Source: Intoshia linei (lineage: Eukaryota; Orthonectida; Rhopaluridae). Taken from it: a stretch of DNA of 23,202 nucleotides. The translations under genes were made by a program, and so were the position numbers. The stretch covers positions 1 through 23,202 of the forward strand of contig LWCA01000568.1 in the NCBI GenBank assembly GCA_001642005.1, read 5' to 3'. The first letter of the stretch is position 1. The number at the start of each line of letters is the position of its first letter. Shown one piece after another: positions 17,401-23,202 of this stretch. The notes beneath the pieces are model-generated. The model was not told the DNA's origin and ran no database searches. It was given only the letters and a program-made list of their open reading frames with translations.

Positions 17401-19632
17401 ACGTAGTACATTAGGGTGCCACACACATCTGAATTTTAATTGCGCGTAGTGAAAATTCGTTGCTCTTAAGCAATGTATTCACTATGTCGTTTTTAAAATT
17501 AACTAAAATGATCTGTTTGATCTGCAGGCTTTAATCAAAGTTTTACAAAATTTGGAACTAATAAACATCAGTTCAAACTATTTTACATAATTACTACTTT
17601 TAATTCTAATTTTCATCACCTCTACTCGAAATGATTGACAATATAATAAAATTTGTCCATTGTCTGAAGCGACATACATTTGAGCGATACATCTTAAAGC
17701 GAAATAATAATCGATTTCACTAATTGATTATATCACTAGTTGACTGTTATGTACCACGTACAAACAGCGTCTAGCTCTGCCGAGGGCACATTTTTATTCT
17801 ACCAATAAAATGAATTAACAATAAGAAAGTCTAACTTAAAAATGATGCTATTCACTATTTTCAATTTTGTATCAATAATTAACGGAATCAGCACGTTAAA
17901 AACATGTTTCTGGTAAGTTTTACCAACATTGCAAAGCATTGTAATAAAAATAAAAATAACAAAGTTGTACTTTTTTGTTGTAGTTTTAGACTAAATGAAA
18001 AAAAATCCGAAGGAATCAATTATATAGATTTCCACCCACATGTCATTTTTTATTATCATAATATTAATGAATTTAAAACTTTTTATTAGAATGTGTACTT
18101 TTTATAATTCTAGGACGAGTTTGAATTTAAAAACAAACCACAATTTTATTATTATATTATTATTATTCAAAATTTCAGAAATCATAATAATTATTGCAAT
18201 AATTTATTTTTTCAAATTTTTTTTGCAATAAAATAATGATTGGGCCTGCTCATTATTATAATTGGATTGTTTTTAAAATTTGACTATCATTGTCAAAAAT
18301 TAATTAAAAAATTGGATTTAAAATTAAAAATTCAGTCCTACGTAGAGAATCTCCTGTTTGTACAAAGTACATAAAATTCAAGCTAAACACAATATAAATA
18401 TAAAGCTTGAAATCGATTGGAAACTTCACAGAAAGATTAAATAATAATTATAAACATACCTGTTTTGGTAGAATGAGAGAAAATTTTAAGAGTAAAATAT
18501 TGATATTGCATAAAACTATAAAATTGGTTGAATCTTTGGAACCAAGACTAGAAGAATTACAAGACACATTATCTGAATAGTGAATATTTTTTTTATCAGC
18601 ATGTTCATTTTTTCCATAAAAATCTTTAAAAATACCATCAAACCAATAATTACTATCTGTCGTTAAATCATCAAATTTATCAATAGATTTATCTTTATAA
18701 CTTTTCTGTTTATTAGCATTAATTTGAGAAATTTGCATTATAACATGACTAACGGTGGAAACTAATTTTTTAAAAATATTAAATTTAATAGACGTAATAG
18801 ATATTTCTGCAAGATTAGTCTGTAAAATATATTTATCTCCACCAACCACATCATTAAAAAAATTAGCATAAAAATCTGACTTTAAATCATCACCTTGTGT
18901 GGATTCAGTTGTTATATATTCATTTTTAATTTTAATAAAAATGGTATCAAAATGTAAATCTTTAATAAGGTGCAATTCTTTTAACTTTGAATTTAAATTT
19001 TTAAAATAGACATTGCAACCAGAGCAGGATAGCATGCGAGTTAAAATTTTACAAGATTCATTAAAACATTCATTATAATTTGATGTATCAAATAAACTAT
19101 CATTTTGATCGAAATATGTAGATTCATCGTCTGTACATACAGATTTTATAACAACATCACTTGCAGTCATATTTAGTATAGTTTTCTCTTTGATATCAAC
19201 GTAAACAAAATTAAAATTTTTAATCTTGTATTTTATATTTGACATGATGGAATTGTAGTATGATGATAAATACGAATCTTCTTCTACATTCACATTAACA
19301 TCATTTTTATCTTCAAAGTTTGATCTAACATTCGTCATACAATTGTCTCCCAATGAAGATGATTTTAAGGTTAGGTTTGTAATTTCTACTATAATTGGTT
19401 TTGACATGATGTAACGCCATTGAATTTGAACTCGGAATTTATCAATTATACCTGATATCAATTGAACTGGTAAATTTAAAGACGATTCAAGTTGGTTCAG
19501 TTTAATTGATACATTTGATAAATTAAGTTCTCCCGTCCATAAAGAAAATGACAAGTTTAAATTGTCAGTATCTATAAATTTAGAAATGTATCTTATCAAT
19601 AGAGGCTCGATATAAGAAGATATGTTAAACAT
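5413..19632 (-). CDS. VPS13B: VPS13-family bridge-like lipid-transfer protein, VPS13B/COH1-type (seven exons)
   Basis: Joined exons on the minus strand: 19632-18460, 16225-8974, 8220-8044, 6541-6386, 6317-6065, 5745-5544, 5496-5413. Junction phases are 0, 1, 1, 1, 2 and 0 and all close, giving 9,297 nt and 3,098 residues. The N-terminus is a chorein domain (residues 1-95; LSFSLWTGELNLSNV, then SGIIDKFRVQIQW). Its spacing and the SG-I-hydrophobic-W pattern fit VPS13B better than VPS13A/C/D. Residues about 1790-2250 look like the VAB adaptor-binding repeats (NWTTFPLYIHF). The C-terminus has the family's Gly-rich helices (IIGNPAMFIKSIYNGLTE; DGLTGIIIEP; GLFIKPTIGIADF), then a PH-like end (VGTDIIHIW; YILTNVALNVID). 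The family forms rods that move phospholipids between membranes; VPS13B acts at Golgi and endosomes. The length is within the family range, though shorter than the human protein of about 4,000 residues. The middle is very divergent, so the B assignment rests mainly on the N-terminus. Confidence 0.85.
5544..5745 (-). CDS. VPS13B: VPS13B exon 6 (PH-like C-terminal domain)
   Basis: The acceptor is ATTACTTTAG ending at 5746 (phase 2), joining LQR to KYSFLVGTD. The donor is TTA|GTGTAT at 5544/5543 (phase 0). The exon encodes residues 3004-3071. The series VGTDIIHIW, STYILTNVALNVIDAENK and SLNDIKQSITFI fits the beta strands of the terminal PH-like domain. Without splicing the frame would stop at 5535 after only two more codons, so the C-terminus is little affected if exon 7 is wrong. 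Confidence 0.75.
6065..6317 (-). CDS. VPS13B: VPS13B exon 5 (Gly-rich GLTGI helices)
   Basis: The acceptor is TATTATTTTAG ending at 6318, after a 68-bp intron, and the donor is CAAAG|GTATAT at 6065/6064 in phase 2. The exon encodes residues 2919-3003. DGLTGIIIEPIKK, AIGLISGSVGLFIKPTIGIAD and a following FCTGIFGL are the most recognisable VPS13 C-terminal signature in the gene. The family members carry the same G-[LV]-TGI-x-x-x-P and KP-x-x-G-x-x-D pattern. Confidence 0.85.
6386..6541 (-). CDS. VPS13B: VPS13B exon 4
   Basis: The acceptor is TTAATTTTTTAG ending at 6542 and the donor ATAG|GTTAGA at 6386/6385, both phase 1. The exon encodes residues 2868-2919. The pattern GSGITDSISKNLNNLIDH, then WHGVESLGRNTI, corresponds to the conserved VPS13 stretch in which a Ser/Gly-rich helix is followed by a charged loop and a G-x-x-SLG helix. 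A second donor (CTGG|GTAGAA at 6401) shares the phase but would delete GRNTI, so it is less likely. Confidence 0.75.
6841..6873 (+). mobile_element. Helitron-like 3' terminus, copy H4 (degraded)
   Basis: CTCTTTGTTC, a GAA loop and ATACATAAAAG are a decayed version of the hairpin seen at 8908-8931. It is followed by TCAAG and CTAG (6870-6873), then T. The last 14 bases (AGTCAAG, CTAG, T and flanking A) are identical to the 8940 copy. Confidence 0.5.
7369..7394. repeat. 26-bp perfect palindrome
   Basis: The 12 bases at 7369-7380 are the exact reverse complement of 7383-7394, centred on GC at 7381-7382 (core ATTGATT-GC-AATCAAT). Nearby copies of CAATTAATTG suggest palindromic subterminal motifs of an old element. 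There is no loop, so it would form a cruciform rather than an ordinary RNA hairpin. Confidence 0.6.
7558..7786. mobile_element. hAT-like MITE, 229 bp, with 8-bp target-site duplication
   Basis: It begins CAGGGTTTACCC (7558) and ends with ACCCTG (7781-7786); the reverse complement of the right end begins CAGGGTCTCTCAACC. The element is flanked by perfect 8-bp duplications ATATAGCC (7550-7557 and 7787-7794). CAGGG-type ends plus an 8-bp duplication are diagnostic of the hAT superfamily. There is no coding capacity, so it is non-autonomous. The inverted repeat is imperfect beyond the first six bases. Confidence 0.75.
8044..8220 (-). CDS. VPS13B: VPS13B exon 3 (start of C-terminal helical domain)
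   Basis: The acceptor is ATGTTTAG ending at 8221 and the donor AAAG|GTACAA at 8044/8043. The exon encodes residues 2809-2867, including the family hallmark IIGNPAMF and the segment GVVNGSSHLVKGLSK. Open frame continues to 7973, but the extension there (TKIRVDEIIKLKSECK) leaves the family pattern and its candidate donors have the wrong phase or create a stop. The earlier donor gives a family-like LVKGLSKG-FYISGSGITDS junction. Confidence 0.75.
8304..8450. mobile_element. hAT-like MITE, 147 bp, perfect 19-bp TIRs and 8-bp TSD
   Basis: The left end TAGGGATTGGAACCGAATC (8304-8322) is repeated exactly in inverted orientation at 8432-8450. Identical 8-bp duplications GTCATAAT flank it at 8296-8303 and 8451-8458. 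A YAGGG start with 8-bp duplications identifies the hAT superfamily. The interior holds TCGA-rich subterminal motifs and no frame. The perfect repeats and duplications suggest relatively recent insertion. Confidence 0.85.
8475..8897 (+). repeat. Interspersed repeat R1a (about 420 bp)
   Basis: It matches 16427-16845 in the same orientation along its whole length, with shared blocks TTATATAATAT, a GTGTGTG tract, CACATCTTACGG, an AT-rich block of about 32 bp ending TATATCTTCA, CTGTTAACACAC and CCGAATAAGTGACGACTT. It contains no frame. The Helitron-like hairpin and CTAG follow within 43 bp, so R1a may be the body of a non-autonomous Helitron. Confidence 0.75.
8908..8940 (+). mobile_element. Helitron-like 3' terminus, copy H1
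   Basis: CTGTTTGTAC (8908-8917), loop CAA and GTACAAAACAG (8921-8931) form a 10-bp hairpin with one bulge. TCAAG and CTAG (8937-8940) follow, then T. A short hairpin about 10 nt before a terminal CTRR, with T next in the host, is the known Helitron 3' architecture. Confidence 0.6.
8974..16225 (-). CDS. VPS13B: VPS13B exon 2, giant internal exon (7,252 bp)
   Basis: It encodes residues 392-2808 with no interruption. The acceptor is TTTAG at 16226; the in-frame TAG overlapping it shows that the frame cannot extend upstream, so the TTG at 16216 is not a start. The donor is T|GTAATT at 8974/8973 (phase 1), joining KAWKNV to FLYFASLSIIGNP of exon 3. The content is a long series of beta-rich, hydrophobic-alternating segments expected of the lipid-transfer rod, with VAB-like repeats in the last third. 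It is Asn-, Phe-, Ile- and Lys-rich, reflecting the AT bias. No transposon sequence is visible inside it, in contrast to the flanking introns. Confidence 0.85.
16427..16845 (+). repeat. Interspersed repeat R1b (about 420 bp)
   Basis: This is the partner of R1a. It starts at TTATATAATAT and ends at GTGACGACTT, with scattered substitutions and a few indels against R1a. After 16845 the two copies diverge, so no Helitron-like hairpin follows directly. It is non-coding. Confidence 0.75.
17131..17411 (+). repeat. Repeat R2: tandem direct copies (R2a, partial, R2b)
   Basis: R2a (17131-17244) and R2b (17301-17411) each run from GATTGATAATAG through TTTTTAAGTTAGATTTTCAA and a TCGGCAGAGCTA core to CTGTTTGTACGTAGTA. 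A partial unit between them (17245-17299) has only the right-hand part (CCCTCGGTAGAACTAGG). Each full unit ends in the self-complementary TGTAC-GTA-GTA(C/T)(A/G) without the CTRR tail seen in R2c. Confidence 0.7.
17736..17877 (-). mobile_element. Inverted R2 copy with complete Helitron-like 3' end, copy H3
   Basis: Read on the minus strand, it repeats R2 (AATAGTGAATAG, TTTTTAAGTTAGA, TGCCCTCGGCAGAGCTAG). It continues through CTGTTTGTAC, loop GTG, GTACATAACAG, TCAA and CTAG (17739-17736), followed by T. Together with R2b it makes an inverted pair of about 110-130 bp per arm enclosing 17412-17735, which could fold into a long hairpin. Confidence 0.6.
18354..18386 (+). mobile_element. Helitron-like 3' terminus, copy H2
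   Basis: CTGTTTGTAC (18354-18363), loop AAA and GTACATAAAAT, then TCAAG and CTAA (18383-18386), which fits CTRR. The hairpin's right arm is partly decayed and the next base is A rather than T, so this copy is older or truncated. Confidence 0.5.
18460..19632 (-). CDS. VPS13B: VPS13B exon 1 (chorein domain)
   Basis: It encodes residues 1-391 from ATG 19632-19630. The donor is CAG|GTATGT at 18460/18459, near-perfect consensus, in phase 0 after PKQ. Past the chorein core, the segment SYYNSIMSNIKYKIKNF followed by a V-x-VDI strand matches the VPS13B pattern in which the lipid groove continues. A Ser/Asp-rich, low-complexity stretch lies near residues 310-370. Confidence 0.85.
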
Positions 19633-21673
19633 ATTTAAAATTGATCAATTATTAACATTCTAAATGTTTTGTATATCAAAAAAATATACAATAACAACTT
19701 TACTTTATTTAATTCAAAAATTCAATTAGTATTTTACTTGTGATGTTACGTAGAATAAATTATATTAAAAGTTTGGTATGTTTATATTTGATGTTTAAAA
19801 TACACTATAACATGACACACATGTAAGGCATATGACAGAAACCACACACATTTAGTATGAGTTAATGATTAACTTAATCGAATCAAATATTATACATCAA
19901 AGTATCCATAGAGATATGCCGCTCCTTCGAGCATACTAGTTTGGGCTGTGCTGTGTTAAAAATTAAATATAATAAATTGATGTATTCAATTTTTTTATTA
20001 TTTTTAATTTTCAATTATGTATACGTGGATAGCTTATCAACGGTGATATTTAAATTAATCACTATTTTTTGATATCTACAGAATCTTTTTTTTACAATTT
20101 TTTTTTTGTTAATAATTTGTAAATCAAATTTTTCTTTTATAGGTCGATGTTACCTTTAATCGTTCTCATTACACACTAAGAGTATTCTTTCGGAAATCTT
20201 TGTGATAAGCTATTACTATATAATGTAGTTACTTATATAATGTCTACATGATTTCAATTTAAATCTTGAATAGATGCGATTATAATCTTTTAAAATGGTA
20301 TGCCCATTATTCAGGATTTTTAAATTTTTTATAATTATGGAATTGAATTAATCACTTAACAAGCTCAATTTCTTTTTGAAATTTAAATAAATTTCTCGCA
20401 CAACTGATGCATCCTATTCGAAAGGATTCAAGTTTTTAAAGTACAATTATCGTTAAGTTAGCCGATAAATCTACACCAATATTAAGTTTTAAATTGAATT
20501 GTCCATTCAAATAATTTTTTTGTATACCCGCGGATGTTAAAAATGTTCTGTACTAGATATTAACCTAGGATACTTGGGCTAATTTTAAAATGTATATTAT
20601 TTTTAAGGGTCCATCCTTCAAATATGATTTTATCTAATATATATGATAATTTTTTGTAGTTTTGATAATAATATTCTTTGGGCTTAAGTTTCTAAATTTT
20701 GATATATTTTAAAATAAACTGTATACTAAAGTCCCTACTTATTGACAAAATTTGAATTTAAAATTTATAACGAATCGTGGGGGTTTAAGAATTTAGTGTA
20801 ATTATGAAAATCCTGTAATTGTAATTACAGTATTCTCTCCACAGCTCGCCAATTCTCTATCTCGCTATTAATTTTAAAACCGTTTTTCAAAATAAGTTGA
20901 GTTATTTTGTATTAAATTTTACAATTTTTATTACAATTTACATTTTATAGCAATTTATCCTTTAATTTAAAGGTTTTATCTACTGTTTCTATAGTTTTAA
21001 ATTCTCTATCTCTCCAAATTCCCTATCTCGCCAACTTTTTCTAAATCCCAAGAATGGCGAGTTATAGAGAGAATACTGTACATTGTAATTGTAAATTAAC
21101 CATGATTTATTTTTAAATTTTGTGGGTTAGTTTAGTATTTTATTACAAAGGAACTGCTCCAAATGATAGATTTATCATGAAGTTTACAAATTTCATGACC
21201 AGAAATTAAAAAATTAATTTTTCATAAAAGTAAAATAAATTTACTCCTCTAAATCGGTCATGTCTTTCACTATTAAAAATATATACACTATTCGCCGATT
21301 ACGTGATTTTCCACTGATTAATGTCCAGTTTTCATTATTTTCCAATAATTTTTCAAAATAAATCAAAAAAAATTTTTATGGCATGGTCCCCTGCTAATAC
21401 AATAACATTTTTAAAAAAATAATTAAGATTTGCTAAAAATAGGATGATATTTATTGTTATAGATGTATAGGCACAGTCTCAATTTCTAACAATTTAGTGG
21501 AAGTAATTCCATTACAATCCACTCGACCCACAAATTACCCAAATTAACAAATTAGTTATTAGTTTTTTTTATTTTTTATAAAACTTGTTTTATACTTAAT
21601 TTTAATTAAAATTTCTTATTTATAAATAAATTATTATAAATACATCTTACTAATTAAATATTATTTAAATTAG
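19633..21673. other. Divergent intergenic region between VPS13B and a plus-strand exon
   Basis: The VPS13B promoter should lie just right of 19632; I see only AT-rich sequence there and no clear TATA, Inr or CpG signal. A pogo-like MITE sits at 20828-21078. Upstream exons of the plus-strand gene at 21674 may be here, but none is recognisable. The rest looks non-coding. Confidence 0.5.
20828..21078. mobile_element. pogo/Tigger-like (Tc1-mariner) MITE, 251 bp
   Basis: The left end is CAGTATTCTCTCCACAGCTC followed by GCCA. The right end, reverse-complemented, is CAGTATTCTCTCTATAACTC followed by GCCA. Both sides are flanked by TA (20826-20827 and 21079-21080). CAGT ends with a CTCTC/AACTCGCC core and TA duplication are typical of pogo/Tigger elements. 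Internal CTCTATCTCGC repeats extend the subterminal motif. There is no transposase frame, so it is non-autonomous. Confidence 0.75.
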
Positions 21674-21822
21674 TATCGATGTCATTCAAATATTGTGACA
21701 AAAAAGAATTTTTACAATGATATTATGTCTATGAATTTGATAGAACGCAAAAAAATTGGAATTTGGCTTGGCGGTTGTACTGCTCTTGTTTGTGGTGCAA
21801 TAACATTGGGCGGTTATGTTAG
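21674..21822 (+). CDS. Exon resembling the N-terminal membrane segment of heme A synthase (COX15-like)
   Basis: The candidate acceptor is TTTAAATTAG (ending 21673) and the donor TTAG|GTTTTT at 21822/21823, giving 49 codons plus two bases. The translation ends ERKKIGIWLGGC, then TALVCGAITLGGYVR. COX15 proteins carry a matching segment (charged residues, W-L-x-x-C/S-G, G-A/M-x-x-LGG-x-TR) before LT-x-SGLSM-DW, in the first transmembrane helix. COX15 converts heme O to heme A in the inner mitochondrial membrane. The preceding in-frame residues are basic and Asn-rich, compatible with a mitochondrial leader. No following LT-x-SGLS exon was found in the 0.6 kb before the retroelement or later in the window, so the rest would lie past the window or be lost. 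If the acceptor is wrong, translation could begin at ATG 21725. Confidence 0.45.
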
Positions 21823-22290
21823 GTTTTTATTATACATGTATTTATATTGTTACTAATAAAGTATTTATTATTAATACATTTATTAAAAATAGTATATTGC
21901 AGTGCTACCGAACTACAAATATATACAAAAGGAGTGTGTTCAACTTTTAGTTATTTTAGTGTTTTTTTAGTAACAAAATTAAGTACTAAGTACTTAGTTT
22001 TACAAAATTAAAAACTCATTAACTACTTTTTTTTAAATTTTAGTAAAAGTACTTTAAAAAATTTGATGAATTTTCAGTTTTCGTTTACAAAACGTAGAAA
22101 ATTCAAAACATAAAATTAATGTTTCTGATTTTCAATAGAAATAAATTATATTATGTACAATAAATAAATAACTGATATTTAGAGTAAGATAATATTCGAA
22201 TTTTATTAGAAACTACATATAATATAGTAGTATCATTAAAAGTAGATAATTAAATTTTTTATTAAATGTTTCTTAAAAAAACATAATTAT
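21823..22290. other. Putative intron or intergenic sequence
   Basis: The sequence is AT-rich. A good acceptor-like TATATTGCAG ends at 21901, but the frame after it closes quickly and encodes nothing recognisable. A short repeat AAGTACTAAGTACTTAG lies at 21982-21998. I see no gene. Confidence 0.4.
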
Positions 22291-22440
22291 CCCTCAATAC
22301 CTCTATTGAATCTTGCTCTAACAAACGAAGTGGCCGAACGTGGAATACACAGAGTCCAATACCTTCGTGAGAAGGCGTCAGTCAAGTATATTGATGATGA
22401 ATTATTAAGTAACAGTGTTAATCATCTTAAAAATTATTAA
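22291..22440 (+). pseudogene. Transposon-like coding fragment (about 49 residues)
   Basis: An open frame without a start Met reads PSIPLLNLALTNEVAERGIH, then RVQYLREKASVKYIDDELL and a tail ending KNY, then stop. It is less AT-rich than its surroundings and looks like real coding sequence. The N-x-VAERG core reminds me, from memory only, of an uncharacterised family repeated in many invertebrate genomes. It may equally be an exon of a host gene. It is in the same frame as the RT fragment 20 bp downstream, separated by two stops. Confidence 0.3.
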
Positions 22441-22460
22441 ATTAACAGTAATAGTTAATA

Positions 22461-23202
22461 CTGCAAATTTATTCAATATGCAGATGACCTAAAAATTTAC
22501 TCAGTAATAAAAAATTTTGCAGACAATGAAAAAATACAGAAAGATATTGACTCAATATATGAATGGAGTAATAAACATAATTTACCGTTAAACTTAAGTA
22601 AGTGCAACGTCATGCACTTCACACAAAACAAAAACGACTTTTACCCCACGTTAAAGATCCACAACCACGTACTACCGAAAATAACCTCTGTCAAAGATTT
22701 GGGAGTCACGTTTACAGATGATGGGAAATTCGACCAACACATTGAACGCGTTGTACGTGCTGCTAAAATTGAGACATTCAGAATTAAAAAAACTATTGCC
22801 TTGCGACAACTCAAATATCTACTTCTTCTGTTTAAATTATTTATTCTACCAAAAATCGAATACGCGAGCCAAGTTTGGAACCCATCAAAAAAGGATATAA
22901 AACGTCTCGAATCTGTAAACAAAAAAATCTATTCTGTTCTAATATGTCACTTCAACATAGAAGGTCACTCACATTCACTCATGGACCTCAACCTCATCCA
23001 TAAAATACTAAATTCAAATATAATCTCACCTATCCAATTTAACTACACAACAACCCGAAAAAATATTTAAAAAACGATTTGCGACAAACCTCCACAAAAA
23101 TTTTTTCTACAACCGAATAACGAACTACTGGAATCAACTACCCAAAGTAATTACATCACTCAAATCCTCAACAGTTTTCAAAAAGCAAACCACAAAAGTT
23201 AA
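22461..23202 (+). mobile_element. 5'-truncated non-LTR (Jockey/CR1-like) retrotransposon RT fragment
   Basis: Translation starts inside the reverse transcriptase palm: CKFIQYADDLKIYS contains the YADD catalytic motif. The usual LINE order follows: EWSNKHNLPLNLSKCNVMHF, then VKDLGVTF, a conserved LPKIEYASQVWNP, and RLESVNKK (thumb region). A stop at 23068-23070 ends the frame. A +1 shift in the A-rich tract at about 23060-23075 restores the terminal pattern FFYNRITNYWNQLP with a later FKKQ. The segment between KKIYSVL and HKILNSN is shorter than in intact elements, so a deletion is likely. Everything upstream (endonuclease and RT fingers) is missing, as expected from 5' truncation at insertion. 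It is inactive. It reaches the window edge, so its 3' end is not seen. Confidence 0.85.

Larger units (their letters stand above)
16226..18459 (-). other. VPS13B intron 1, 2.2 kb, repeat-rich
   Basis: It contains R1b (16427-16845), a tandem and inverted array of repeat R2 (17131-17877) and two Helitron-like 3' ends (17736-17767 minus, 18354-18386 plus). Small open frames at 17904-18231 are AT-rich with no coding character. The first intron is a common place for enhancers, but none is recognisable here. Confidence 0.65.

Noticed and set aside
17904-18231. Two overlapping plus-strand frames in intron 1
   Set aside because: They are short and made of AT-rich codons (runs of Ile, Phe, Asn and Lys), with no homology I recognise. 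They are expected by chance in this composition.
22390-22410. YIDD in the 22291-22440 fragment as the catalytic motif of a Gypsy-type RT
   Set aside because: The residues before it (VQYLREKASVK) do not fit the Gypsy RT context, and no flanking RT motif is present in any frame.
22641-22922. 93-residue minus-strand frame
   Set aside because: It is the antisense shadow of the RT fragment, whose plus-strand translation has clear RT motifs.

Overview
The window is eukaryotic nuclear DNA, very AT-rich, with spliceosomal introns (GT-AG, with T-rich tracts before the acceptors) and several families of transposable-element debris: hAT-like and pogo-like MITEs, Helitron-like 3' ends and a LINE reverse-transcriptase fragment. 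No bacterial-style operon, ribosome binding site or CRISPR array is present. This TE mix, together with a VPS13B-type gene, suggests an animal with an AT-rich genome. I cannot name the lineage from the sequence.

Layout. (1) 1-962: intergenic, with a possible degenerate RT tail and a relic of a hAT-like MITE. (2) 963-2231, minus: an Asn/Gln-rich protein with several basic clusters, probably nuclear. A perfect palindrome and a CRE/ATF-like TGACGTAA lie just upstream of its ATG. (3) 2295-4235: intergenic, with imperfect repeats only. (4) 4236-5306, minus: a 356-residue protein I do not recognise. (5) 5413-19632, minus: one large gene for a VPS13-family lipid-transfer protein, best matching VPS13B/COH1. 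I reconstructed seven exons, and every reading-frame phase closes (9,297 coding nt, 3,098 residues). Exon 2 alone is 7.25 kb. Introns 1-3 hold most of the mobile-element remains; introns 4-6 are short (68, 319 and 47 bp). (6) 19633-21673: divergent intergenic region containing a 251-bp pogo/Tigger-like MITE. (7) 21674-21822, plus: a short exon resembling the first membrane segment of heme A synthase (COX15). (8) 22291-23202, plus: transposon-like coding debris, then a 5'-truncated, frameshifted non-LTR retrotransposon RT tail that reaches the window edge.

How the parts relate. VPS13B-type proteins are bridge-like lipid-transfer rods acting at Golgi and endosomal membranes. The conserved chorein N-terminus (exon 1) and the Gly-rich helical and PH-like C-terminus (exons 3-7) are clear, while the middle is highly divergent. 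The VPS13B stop codon and the ATG of the next same-strand gene are only 106 bp apart, with two good splice-acceptor-like sites between them, so operon-like co-transcription is worth testing. The best structural discoveries are two hAT-like MITEs with perfect 8-bp target-site duplications, a Helitron-like 3' terminus present in four copies across VPS13B introns 1-3, and a 420-bp direct repeat flanking the giant exon.
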